A DNA stretch of 51,307 nt from Nemertoderma westbladi (taxonomy: Eukaryota; Xenacoelomorpha; Nemertodermatida; Nemertodermatidae). Positions 11,938 through 21,612 of the stretch are shown piece by piece. The stretch spans positions 1 through 51,307 of the forward strand of contig JAUCBJ010005761.1 in NCBI GenBank assembly GCA_032718475.1, in the 5' to 3' direction. Position numbers and translations under genes: made by a program. The notes beneath the pieces were generated by a model, which worked only from the letters and a program-made list of their open reading frames with translations, ran no database searches and was not told the origin of the DNA. Within the stretch, counting starts at the first letter, position 1; every line of letters starts with the position of its first letter.

Positions 11938-13326
11938 TCAGGAGGGATCCCAATCGTTACCGTGTCTGTCTGGGAGGGTATCGTACACCTGGTCCCACAA
12001 CCAGGGGCGATCGTTCGGTCGGTAAGCCGTTAACGGTAGGTCGTACGGCACCGGGAAGGCGTCTAAATCGAACCAATCGCAGTCCCCCAACAGCTGCGGG
12101 AACAGGACCACCCCCAGTTCGTAGTTACGGATCATCAGCTGCGATTGGTTTTTCTCGAAGGCGCCCCACGCGGCCTTGGAGAGGTTGGCGCTGGTGAGTA
12201 GGAACCAAGAGAGTCGCTGGCAGTCGGACGAGACGCGGCAGTAGGTCTTTATGTGGGGGGAAGCAGCTGAACGTCCCGAACGATCAGCTCGCCATTGGTG
12301 GAAGAGCGCGGACAACCACGGTTGTTTCCTAGCAACCGAGACGCTGTAAGGGAGAGACGCCCCGGCTGCGTAGCCCTCTAGACTGGTCCGCACGTTGTCC
12401 ACGCTCGGGAAGATCAAAGACAGATCCGCCGGCGCCACAGAGGGGGCGCTTAGACTGTCTAGGAACTCGCCCCGTACCCACTTACTAGCGTCCGCGCCCA
12501 GCGTGCCCACGCTGGAGAACTGACCAATGACGGGCCAGTAAGTGGGCGCGGCGACCGCGTGTCTACGCAGCACCGTGCGCAGTCTACCGTGTCCCCAGTT
12601 CCACCGACCTTCCGCTAGGTGGCGTCCCGGCACTGAACCCACCAGGACCACTTTAGCAGAACTCAAATCGTATTCGCGTAAACGGGAGATCCAACTAGAC
12701 AAACCCGAGTTCCTGTAAGCCGATAGATATGCGATTAAATCGGCACCGAAGTCGAATTCCCTCGGAGAGCTGCTATTATCTCCAGATCGCTTTGGGAACA
12801 TGGGGCTGACCCAGACCCCTTGGGTCTTCTGCCCCCAGTCCCCGGGAACTAGATTAGCAGTGTGCACAACCACCCTGAGTCCTTCCACGCATCGCAACAG
12901 CATCATCTTGGTGTGGTGCGTCCCGTACGGGAGGTCCAATCTCGCGGACACCGGGATCACGCCGGGATGGCGGGAGGCCGCCGCGATTAGGTCGGCGTAC
13001 TGGTCGGAGCCGCGTTGCGCTCCGTGGACCAGGGTCATTGGGAGACCGCGGTACTCCCTGGGGTACTGCGACACCAGCCAGTCCAGGTCGATGCAGTAGT
13101 TAAACTGCGCCGAATCCACCAGAGTCCCCATCAACGGACTCAGGATGTCGGATAAACTCAACCCGTTCGAGTTCCATCGCTCCTCGATCCCGCGGACGCG
13201 GGAGAGGAACAGGGACGTCGGCTGGCCTCGTTCGTATACAGTAACGGGGTCGGGTCTCGTGTTGCTATGGTTAGAGTGTGACGTCTTTTGGCGTTTAACT
13301 GGAAGTACATCAGCTTGGTGAGCCAT
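11938..13326 (-). CDS. TDP1: Tyrosyl-DNA phosphodiesterase 1
   Basis: This 462-residue enzyme of the phospholipase D superfamily hydrolyses the 3'-phosphotyrosyl bond left by trapped topoisomerase I, and trims other 3'-blocked DNA ends in the nucleus. Both HKD signatures are intact: HHTKMMLLRC with His138/Lys140, and HIKTYCRVSSD with His358/Lys360. The second is followed by the diagnostic TSANLSKAAWGAFEKNQSQL. VVHTANLVPGDWGQKTQGVW is also typical. The human protein is about 608 residues; this one matches only the catalytic part. It has about 40 residues ahead of the first domain, including a basic KRQK stretch that could be a nuclear signal. The regulatory N-terminus is therefore missing or encoded in an unseen exon. 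The gene is one exon with no breaks. A fold-back element lies 109 bp upstream of the ATG. Confidence 0.96.
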   Translation of the reverse strand: MAHQADVLPVKRQKTSHSNHSNTRPDPVTVYERGQPTSLFLSRVRGIEERWNSNGLSLSDILSPLMGTLVDSAQFNYCIDLDWLVSQYPREYRGLPMTLVHGAQRGSDQYADLIAAASRHPGVIPVSARLDLPYGTHHTKMMLLRCVEGLRVVVHTANLVPGDWGQKTQGVWVSPMFPKRSGDNSSSPREFDFGADLIAYLSAYRNSGLSSWISRLREYDLSSAKVVLVGSVPGRHLAEGRWNWGHGRLRTVLRRHAVAAPTYWPVIGQFSSVGTLGADASKWVRGEFLDSLSAPSVAPADLSLIFPSVDNVRTSLEGYAAGASLPYSVSVARKQPWLSALFHQWRADRSGRSAASPHIKTYCRVSSDCQRLSWFLLTSANLSKAAWGAFEKNQSQLMIRNYELGVVLFPQLLGDCDWFDLDAFPVPYDLPLTAYRPNDRPWLWDQVYDTLPDRHGNDWDPS

Positions 13327-13434
13327 GAGTGAGTATGATATACCGTAATAACTAATAATAAGATAATATACTCACAAACAGCTGTGACTGAATTGGCACC
13401 TGTATTGGCAATTGGTTTCAGGTTTACTGTTATC

Positions 13435-13963
13435 TACGGATGCCCAGAAGGGCCATGTTGCGCACACACAGAATCTTAGATATGATTGCATATTTTTTGT
13501 GTACTCGAGACAGTAAATTTATCGTGTGCGCGCGACGGAATATGTCAGACTATTGTTCAATCTATTGTCAGGCTGTTGCCTTTTTTGAATTATCCTCCAA
13601 TTTTGAATTTCTAAATGTTTCCAAACCTAACCAAAGTTTATTGTTCTATTCACTATTCGTCGCCATAAACACACCCCAAGTGGTTCTAACTATCGCGCGC
13701 ACACCATAAATATTCCGTCTCACACACACTAAATCACAATTTCAAATTGCCCTCCAATTTCACACACACACAAAACATAAGTGGTTCTAACTGTTGCGCG
13801 CACACAAGAAATATTCCGTCGCGCGCACACGATAAATTTACTGTCGCGCGCACACAAAAAATATGCATAAAATATGTATATATGTATATGATGTATATAA
13901 TATATATGTATAAAATATAAAAGATTTTGTCTGTGCGCAACATGGCCCTTCTGGGCTTCCGTA
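13435..13963. mobile_element. Fold-back element, 529 bp, 6-bp target duplication
   Basis: The left end TACGGATGCCCAGAAGGGCC is the near-perfect reverse complement of the right end ending in GGCTTCCGTA. Homology continues inward for well over 100 bp (ATGTTGCGCACA, then AGTAAATTTATCGTGTGCGC facing GCGCACACGATAAATTTACT). The element is flanked by GTTATC at 13429-13434 and 13964-13969, a clean 6-bp target duplication. No transposase is encoded; the small ORFs merely read the arms. Its position so close to the TDP1 start makes an effect on that promoter possible. Confidence 0.82.
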
Positions 13964-14129
13964 GTTATCTAACACTAACATTCACACTAACTTTGCTCTA
14001 ACATTCACTACTCAATGGGAAATAAATTTAAAAAGGCTTTCCTATCTACAATCTATAATAGGGCCTATCTATAAAAATGCTATTACTGTATGATACAGGG
14101 GTACATGTTATAATCTGGTGATTTGTTGG

Positions 14130-14545
14130 TAACAATGGAAAGATAACCATGCGAGGATTCCAAAAATATAAAAACATTTGAATTTGATAGGGGAAATAGC
14201 TGAGTTATGGGCATTCGAATTTGGCATGTTTTAGCTTCTTATGCAGTCCATATATTATATTTAATAAATACATAATATTCTGGAACATTTATTATTCCCA
14301 TACGTAGCTGGGCAACAATGCAATCTTTGCAATGGCTCTTTAATCATACTATTATGTAGCTATCCATACATAAATATAATGTTCTAGAATATCGTGTTTT
14401 TGTGTAATATAATAAAACAGCCTCGCCGCGCTGTTGAAAAACCACGCAACTTTTGAACACCCATATCTCAGCTACCTTTCAACATTTATATGGTGTTACA
14501 TATTTGGAATCCCGGCACGGCCAGATTTCTAACATTGCCAAGAAA
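14130..14545. mobile_element. Diverged fold-back element
   Basis: Two arms are recognisably inverted copies. GGATTCCAAAAATAT and AAATAGCTGAGTTATGGGCA on the left face TGCCATAT-type partners on the right (ATATTTGGAATCCC and CACCCATATCTCAGCTACC). An inner pair, TATTCTGGAACATT/AATGTTCTAGAATA, also pairs. Arms are much more diverged than in the neighbouring 13435-13963 element, and no target duplication was found. Confidence 0.5.
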
Positions 14546-16140
14546 TAATTATAAGGTTGAAGAATAACTGCGGTGGAACTGGTACAATATCGACTTGATA
14601 TTATATATAAATTATATTATATATAAATTATATATATTAATATTGAATTATATCAACTTGATTGATTAAATATATTGAAATTGAAATAGGCAATTTTGTA
14701 AGAATTTACCAGAATACGAGGGGGGAGGGGAGGGTGTCAAGTCTCCCACCCTAGGTGTCACGTCCAAGTCTCCCAACATTGCAGGGAGACTTGACGCGTT
14801 TTCGAAAATACGAATTATTGGTTTAAGTTTAAGGATTGAAATTCTCAAACTCTCACATACTGTAATACTGTAATAATATTAATTATAGTGAGTTGAAGGT
14901 AATATATGGCCTTGTTAATTAGTTGTTACTAATTATTTCATATAGTAGAAATTAATGTTATATTTTGTTGACTAACTACGCCGACGGTGGTGGCAGAATT
15001 CTGTCACAATCTATCTTTAATCAAACATAATTTCAGGACATAAAATAACATCAATATCTAAAAACATGATTGTAAATAATAGATCATGATGACAAAGGCC
15101 TACAGTTTGACAACTACTGAACCATTTCTAAATTTAATTATTTAATAAGAACTTTACAATACGTTTTAGTATGTCAAGTGCTGCGCGAAAATCCCAACAT
15201 GTGTCTATTCCCAGTTGCGAATGGAGTGCAACTATGTGACTGCTCCCAATGTAGATAGGCAAGATAAATTTAGGTAGAAATGCTAAAGCTTGTTTGAAGC
15301 AAGTATTTATTAACGCAATTGATAATATTTTGGTGAATAATAAAGAAACAGAAGGATGAAAACAATTAAATCGGGCTTAAAACTGTGTAGCAGGGTTTGC
15401 ACAAGGCACCAGGTATTGTCGACATGAGAGTGTCAATTAGCTCTTTAAATACCTTCTCAAGCGATCTGATTGGTTAATAAGAATAAGAAGACTGCTGAGT
15501 GGCCAGTTAGTAACTTGTTGATCCGGAACTCCGGAAGGTGGAATGGGAACACTCCCGCTAGAGGTGTCTTAGCCAGAGAGTGATGTAAAGACAACAGAAA
15601 ACGTTCCGATCCAAAAGAGTTCCCGTTAGGAGGCACAGATAAACTGTAAGATAGAAACTGCGAAAGTTGGCTGGAAAGTTTTGTGACAACCTGGTGATTA
15701 TTTACATGGCCCAATAATAACCACCGTATTATACATGTAAACATAGTTTAATACAGCAGTCATGGCAGTCATGCAGACGAGCCAAGATCAGCTGATAATC
15801 AGGCAGGATCACTCACCCAGCTGCAAGCTGCCCAGCAAGTGCAGAGGTGAGTTGGAGTCTTGGCGTGGTTTGAGTTGATTGGTGACTACAGGTATCATCA
15901 GGTATGACTGTATGAGGCCGTCCAGATTTCTCCAGATATTATATTGAACTGCCCCTGTTATTATTGCTGTATTGATTTTGTTGTGGTTTTAAAAACCTAA
16001 ACTGCCTTTAGAGCGAATTATCAGTGCTGCAGTGTAGTTTAACTACAATCTGACAGTACTGCAGTAGAGTAGGCCTAGTTTAAATTAGGTACCGGTACTG
16101 TTCTGCTGTTTATGAGAAACTAACTTCGCCTGTCTGCCTA
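14546..16140. other. Intergenic, 5' of PIGA
   Basis: AT-rich sequence with a low-complexity TATATAAATTATAT stretch at 14603-14635 and a short purine tract at 14718-14737. No gene is recognised. A 95-codon minus-strand ORF at 15457-15744 has no known domain and was not called. Confidence 0.4.
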
Positions 16141-16146
16141 TTCCAG
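16141..16146 (+). promoter_or_regulatory. Candidate splice acceptor upstream of PIGA
   Basis: CTAAC (branch-like, near 16122) is followed by a pyrimidine-rich stretch and TTCCAG at 16141-16146. This lies 143 nt before the PIGA ATG and has no matching upstream coding exon. It could close a 5'-UTR intron or accept a trans-spliced leader; which one cannot be decided from sequence. Confidence 0.35.
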
Positions 16147-16288
16147 TATTCCCCCCGATCTGCCGGTGGCATCATACCCATCATCTGTCAGATCAGCCCT
16201 TCGATAATATTATTTGAAAATAACGGCAAGGCAAATACCTCTGGACCTAGCGTTAAGGTGTAGGTACGTACAGGTCAGCAGGTGTACA

Positions 16289-17584
16289 ATGACTCGCCAT
16301 CGTATTGCCATGGTATCGGATTACTTCTACCCCAACCTAGGCGGGGTGGAGATGCACATCTACCAGCTGTCGCAATGTCTCATAGCGAGAGGCCACAAAG
16401 TCATCGTAGTGACTCACGCCTACAACGACCGTGTTGGGGTCCGCTACCTAACCTCCAACCTGAAGGTCTACTACCTCCCGCTTAGTACATCGTTCACCAA
16501 ACCAACCGTATTCCCTGCCATTTACACGACCACGCCGATATTCCGCCAGATATTCATCCGCGAGGGAATTACTATAGTACACGGCCACAGCGCATTCTCC
16601 ACGCTCGCTCACGAGGCCATACTCCATGCGCGGAACATGGCGATAAAGACGATTTTCACGGATCACTCTCTGTTTGGTTTCGCCGATACCTCATCCGTAC
16701 TCACTAATAAACTCCTGAAATTCACTCTAGCAGACAACAGCCACGTCATCTGCGTGTCCCACACCAGTCGCGAGAACACAGTACTCAGAGCTAAACTCAA
16801 CCCCCACGGTGTATCCGTGATACCAAACGCGGTGGATCCAACCCAATTCGTCCCGAATCCAGAACGCCGGCCAGACGACGGGACTATATCCATAGTAATC
16901 GCTAGTCGTCTTTGTTACCGGAAGGGGACAGACATACTAGCGGCGGTGATTCCCCCTGTCTGCGAGCGTTACCCCCGCGTCAATTTCCTGATCGCGGGGA
17001 GCGGGGATAAACGCATCCTTCTCGAGGAAGCTCGCGAGAAACACGGGTTGATCGAGCGAGTTAAACTCCTGGGCGAGGTGCAACACCACAGAGTCCCCGA
17101 GGTGCTGGCCCAGGGACACATATTCGTGAACACCTCGCTCACAGAGGCGTTCTGCATCGCTATAGTGGAGGCGGCCTACTGCGGACTGCAGGTTGTCAGC
17201 ACCAACGTGGGCGGCGTTCCGGAGGTACTCCCGGAGGGTCTCATCGAACTCGCGGAGCCCAGCGCGGACTCGCTGCTCGCCGCGATCTGTCGCGTCGTGG
17301 AACGCGTCGCTAACGGCGACGTACTGGATCCCCACGCGATACACCGCCGAGTTTCTCGGTTATACACCTGGCAGAACGTGGCGGAACGCACAGAACGCGT
17401 GTACAACGTGGTCGCTGAGCAAGAGGAACCGACCGTACGACAGCGGTTCCTAAAGTATAAAGCGATTGGCCCGGTATCCGGTTGGTTCTTTGTCTTCGTC
17501 GCCGCATCCGATCTGCTATTCCTATATTTATTACGTATATTTGTTCCCGATCATCGGGTACAAAGGGCTATCGATTTACATTAA
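16289..17584 (+). CDS. PIGA: PIG-A, GPI-GlcNAc transferase catalytic subunit
   Basis: This glycosyltransferase (GT4 family) is the catalytic subunit of the ER complex that transfers GlcNAc from UDP-GlcNAc to phosphatidylinositol, the first step of GPI-anchor synthesis. Diagnostic stretches run in family order: MVSDYFYPNLGGVEMHIYQL, GHKVIVVTHAYN, FTDHSLFGFAD, VIPNAVDPTQF, then NTSLTEAFCIAIVEAAYCGL with the conserved EX7E-type donor-binding glutamates, and VGGVPEVLPE. A C-terminal hydrophobic helix (GWFFVFVAASDLLFLYLL) is the expected ER membrane anchor. I chose the ATG at 16289 (431 residues). The frame is open back to an ATG at 16214, but those 25 extra residues are not family-like. The gene is a single intact exon, GC-rich against AT-rich flanks. 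Confidence 0.96.
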   Translation: MTRHRIAMVSDYFYPNLGGVEMHIYQLSQCLIARGHKVIVVTHAYNDRVGVRYLTSNLKVYYLPLSTSFTKPTVFPAIYTTTPIFRQIFIREGITIVHGHSAFSTLAHEAILHARNMAIKTIFTDHSLFGFADTSSVLTNKLLKFTLADNSHVICVSHTSRENTVLRAKLNPHGVSVIPNAVDPTQFVPNPERRPDDGTISIVIASRLCYRKGTDILAAVIPPVCERYPRVNFLIAGSGDKRILLEEAREKHGLIERVKLLGEVQHHRVPEVLAQGHIFVNTSLTEAFCIAIVEAAYCGLQVVSTNVGGVPEVLPEGLIELAEPSADSLLAAICRVVERVANGDVLDPHAIHRRVSRLYTWQNVAERTERVYNVVAEQEEPTVRQRFLKYKAIGPVSGWFFVFVAASDLLFLYLLRIFVPDHRVQRAIDLH

Positions 17585-18226
17585 ATTATTGTTTATATCA
17601 ACTCAACTATTTAATGGGGAAATATATTTATTTTATTACAAAATTTCAACATTAATAAGTCCGTTTTTGTATTGGGCATCAACAACTAGGGATGTTGCAA
17701 ATGTCATATTTTTGACATCCGCACGGATGCGGATGCGGATGTATATTAAAATACATATTTTTTCCTGGCCGCCTCCCTTCTACATAAAGTTTACACCAAC
17801 ATTTTAATATTCTAATCTTATATTCATATTATTATTCCCAATAAGCTAACAAGAGTCTAAGGTTATAGGAATATGACATAATGTAATTTCAATAATACAA
17901 CCAACAAATTTATTGCTACCAGTGAACCAGTGCTGATGCTCATTGCACCCGGACCAAATGCAATTACTACTGGCCAAGTTGTTATCTTGTAAGAAATTAT
18001 TTTTTTATTATTTTATATTTTGATAATTTAGGGCGGGGGGGGGGGGGGGGGGTGACTAATTCAGAAAAAAAAATATTTTTAATAATAATAATAATGTTTA
18101 TTAAAATGTGCACCGACTATTAAATAAAATGCAATTAATCAGTTTGTTGTCCGGAAAATTGATTTTTCATTTTCAACACCCCCCCCCCCCCCCTCGTCCA
18201 GATTTTTATGAGGATTTCAAAACTTC
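17585..18226. other. 3' flank of PIGA with repeat fragments
   Basis: Contains GGATGTTGCAAATGTCATA at 17691-17709 next to short GGATGC repeats (17722-17739). This resembles the terminus of a hAT-like non-autonomous element, an inference from pattern only. G18 (18035-18052) and C15 (18179-18193) tracts follow. No gene. Confidence 0.4.
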
Positions 18227-18281
18227 AAACCGTTTGTTAATAGCTACTACTAGGATAGTAGTAGCTATTAACAAACGGTTT
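18227..18281. repeat. Perfect hairpin, 25-bp arms, 5-nt loop
   Basis: AAACCGTTTGTTAATAGCTA plus five more bases (18227-18251) is exactly inverted at 18257-18281 around the loop AGGAT. A further partial direct copy, GTTTGTTAATAGCTAA, follows to 18292. Such a perfect short-loop palindrome would extrude as a cruciform or form a stable RNA hairpin. Confidence 0.95.
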
Positions 18282-18899
18282 GTTAATAGCTAATGTAGTT
18301 CAAAAGTTATGAGTAATAATGTTAACCTTACTCTGTGTAAATATATGTGAAAACTGTCTGTCTGTGATTGTGTTTCTGACGGGTCTAACGCCTACTATTT
18401 GGTCCGTGTTGCATAAACGTCCTTAGGGGGCGTTCATAAAGTATGTCACGCAAATTTTCCAGTTTTTTGACCCCCCCCCCTCCCACCCCACTGTCACAAA
18501 GTGTCACGCAATCTCGACCCCCCCCCCTCTGTCACAAAAAAAAATGTTTCCGTAAATTTATACCCCCCCTAGACGAAATATATTTTATTTCAATAATTTA
18601 ATAACAGTTAGAAAGCACAATAGAAAGTGAAACATTTTGACTGAAGTAGTTAAAAGCCTATAGATACTTTAGCAGCTTCAAACTACAGTACTGTACACGT
18701 ACAAGGCAGACTAGACAGGGGTGCGTTTTTATCAACTTTTAGATAAAACACGATACGAAAAAAATATGAAACTTTTTCGTATTTCGTATCGTATCTTGGA
18801 ATTTTCGTATCATATCGTATTTTCTATAAATTGTATTCGTATCGTATCGTGAGAAATTGGTTCGTATCGTATTTTCGTATCATATCGTATTTCAATTCC
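18282..18899. other. Repeat-rich non-coding DNA
   Basis: The stretch GAAAACTGTCTGTCTGTGAT (18348-18367) also occurs near 47670. GGGGGCGTTCATAAAGTATG starts a MITE-like segment with CCCCCCC runs around 18470-18530. CAGGGGTGCGTTTTTATC at 18716 is followed by many CGTATCGTAT words up to 18890, a pattern typical of hAT-like termini. No coding sequence. Confidence 0.45.
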
Positions 18900-19162
18900 T
18901 TTCCTTCAATTGGTAGATAACAACAATAATTGTTATGGTTAGAAAAGCCTGCCTCTGTAACATGCTCCTTTCTCTCGATTGTTAGGTAAACAACATCGTT
19001 TATTGTTTCGTTTAGAAAATTCCGCCTCTGCAGGGAAAGGAATTTTCTAAAAGAAACAATAAACGATGTTGTTTACCTAACAATCGAGAGAAAGGAGCAG
19101 GTTACAGAGGCAGGCTTTTCTAACCAAAACAATTAACGTTGTTATCTACCAATTGAAGGAAA
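18900..19162. repeat. Long inverted repeat, ~124-bp arms, 15-bp spacer
   Basis: The arm 18900-19023 is the reverse complement of 19039-19162 with only a few mismatches. Shared words include CCTTTCTCTCGATTGTTAGG, AAACAACATCGTTTATTG and TTTAGAAAATTCC. The spacer GCCTCTGCAGGGAAA separates them. This is two copies of the dispersed family seen at 1-240, placed head to head. Confidence 0.93.
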
Positions 19163-19287
19163 TGAGTAGTTTACAGAGGCGGCTATTCTAAACAAAACAA
19201 TAAAACGTTGTTTTTACCTAACAATCGAGAGAAAGGAGCAGGTTACAGAGGCGTGCTTTTCTATCAAAACAATAAACACTGTTATTC
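19163..19287. repeat. Further direct copies of the same family
   Basis: TTTACAGAGGCGGCTATTCT and GCAGGTTACAGAGGCGTGCT begin two more partial copies, in the same orientation as the right arm of the preceding inverted repeat. They lead directly into the minisatellite. Confidence 0.7.
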
Positions 19288-20062
19288 ACATCTTCCCACA
19301 TTCCCATCAAGCTTCCCACCTTCCTACAATCCCATGAACCTTCCCATCTTCCCACCCAGCCACCATCCCACATTGCCATCCACATTTCCCATCCACATTC
19401 CCACATTTCCATCTTCCTACATTCCCATCCACCTTCCCACATTCCCATTTCCCACATTCCCATCTTCCTCATTCCCACCCACCTTCCCACATTCCCACCC
19501 ACCTTCCCACATTCCCACCCACCTTCCCACATTCCCACCCACCTTCCCACATTCCCACCCACCTTCCCACATTCCCATCCACCTTCGCACATTCCCATCC
19601 ACCTTCACACATTCCCATCTTCCTCATTCCCACCCACCTTCCCACATTCCCATCCACCTTCCCACATTCCCATCCGCCTTCCCACATTTCCATCTTCCTA
19701 CATTCCCATCCACATTCATATCTTCCCATATTCCCATCATCCCACATTCCCATCTTCCTCATTCCTACCCACCTTCCCACATTCCCATCCACCTTCCCAT
19801 CTTCCCACATTCCAATCCACCTTCCCACATTCCCATCCACCTTCCCACATTCCCATCCACCTTCCCACATTCCCATCCACCTTCCCACATTCCCATCCAC
19901 ATTCCCATCTTCCTACATTCCCCTCCACCTTCCCACATTCCCATCCACCTTCCCGTCTTCCCACATTCCCATGCACCTTCCCACATTCCCATCTTCCTAC
20001 ATTCCAATCTTCCCACATTCCCATCTTCCTACATTCCCATCCACCTTCCCACATTCCCATCT
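19288..20062. repeat. 20-bp-unit minisatellite, ~775 bp
   Basis: The array is built from the unit CCTTCCCACATTCCCAYCCA, with variant units CATTCCCATCTTCCTA and similar. The central part 19480-19570 is perfectly periodic. Because 20 is not a multiple of 3 and the unit lacks stop codons, long ORFs exist in many frames on both strands (Pro/His/Ser-rich or Gly/Trp/Val-rich). None has support as a gene. Confidence 0.95.
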
Positions 20063-20366
20063 TTTAGCGCTTTTAACAAATTATGTTCCTTCAATCTCAA
20101 TTTCGTATATTTTTGACTTGTAGTAATTTGAGCTGAGAATTCATGCATTTATGACACTCTAAACTGCTGGTCTGACACAATAAACGGGATTGCGCTAGTG
20201 TACCTGTCAACAAGGGCCGCTTACTGTATCGATCGCTTCCCCTTTGCCTTCCTCTCATAAGTTGGTTTACTCTATAACTTATTTGGTTCAATGCGGTATT
20301 TGATTATCTACACACACACACACCTCACTACACAACTTACAGTACTTTAATGTGTGTGGAGAGCAA

Positions 20367-21534
20367 TGTTCGCGCTTTTAGACCTTTAGCAGTTTAACCT
20401 GCCAAATTTAGGTGTCTTCTAGGTTATAAATCGACTTTAGCCTATAACAAGTATTTGATACACACAAAGTTACATTAGCCGAAGCCAGCCTATGCGCGAT
20501 CACTCACCCACGGTTAAGGGAGACTGGATTCGGATGCTCTGACCTTATTGCGGTGTAGGCCTACTGTACTATTCGATTGATCGTTAATATATAATCTCTG
20601 ACAAATATTATTAACTTTCGGGAAATATTAACAGTTCCTTTAGGACGTGGCGCTCTAAGTATGTAAACAGAGTTATGACTTACACTAAACACAACGGGAT
20701 GGCTAATGATTTACGTATAAAGCGCATTCTTTAGGAAATGCTTTGTTATCTATCACACTCATGCACAATACCGCACACTGCTGCACACTGATCTGCCGAC
20801 CTTCACTAATTTTAATCATATATAAGGAGAACAGCAACTGACACATGTAGGGTCTATGAAATAGCATTCAATTCACTCCAAAACCACTATAATGTAAGTC
20901 GCAATTGCTATATGTAACCGGTCTCTCTAACCTTCAGTATATCAAGAAGATTGGGTTTTCTGATTATTTATCGATATTCTCCAAATATAACAACATTCCA
21001 TCAACTGATAACAATTAATAACCGACAGTAAATAGCAGTAAAATAATGCGGTGAAAGGTATGTATAGCATTTGAGTCTGACCAGTTCGATAACAGTTATA
21101 CGTTTCTATGATCAAAGCCGTTCTAATGTTTGGCTAAAGTCTGAAACACAGAATAATTCCACAGCCGATGTTCTGGGCTCAGGAAAAAAGGTAAACAAAG
21201 ACCATAATGCATTGCGCGATTTCCCGGAGGCTTCTGTGCAAATAAAATGAAAATCGCTCTGATTGGTCGAGCCGAACAAAGAACAAAGAAAAGCTATACG
21301 TGGACATATCAGCTGATAGATGTCGTCATCTGAACTACACTGTATCAAGAGTATTTTGGCGTATTGCGGCATAAAATCGCTAGTTATGTCCGCTAAAGTA
21401 CACATACAGAAAAATTGCTTTTTATGTCCACTAAAACACCTACACAGTAAGAAAACGGCTTTTTATGTCCGCTAAAACACCTACAGAGTACTTTGCGGGA
21501 AAAATGACTAGCTAGATCCGTAAAAGCCTTTACA
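20367..21534 (-). repeat. 3' LTR (left) of the 9.3-kb element
   Basis: Runs TGTTCGCGCTTTTAGACC to CCTTTACA on the plus strand; 1168 bp. An internal 97-codon ORF (21112-21405) is present in both LTRs but is probably chance. Tandem motifs TTTTATGTCCGCTAAAACAC lie near the 21.4-kb end. Confidence 0.95.
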
Positions 21535-21543
21535 CCGCTCCCA
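21535..21543 (-). promoter_or_regulatory. Candidate polypurine tract
   Basis: On the minus strand TGGGAGCGG immediately precedes the 3' LTR. It is purine-rich with one C, and is where plus-strand priming would be expected. Confidence 0.35.
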
Positions 21544-21612
21544 GAAAATGGGATTTAATTCTATAAAATATAAAAAATCACAGTTTCTAAAATATAAAAA
21601 TACTCTAAACAG

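Noticed and set aside
13440-13943. Small ORFs on both strands
   Set aside because: They read the arms of the fold-back element 13435-13963.
16937-17507. Several minus-strand ORFs of 62-135 codons
   Set aside because: Antisense or alternate-frame shadows of the GC-rich PIGA coding region.
19208-20116. 302-codon Pro/His/Ser-rich ORF and several Gly/Trp-rich minus-strand ORFs
   Set aside because: They are translations of a stop-free 20-bp minisatellite in all frames, not evidence of a gene.
21112-21405. 97-codon ORF repeated at 29266-29559
   Set aside because: It lies inside both LTRs and has no known domain; duplication is explained by the LTRs themselves.
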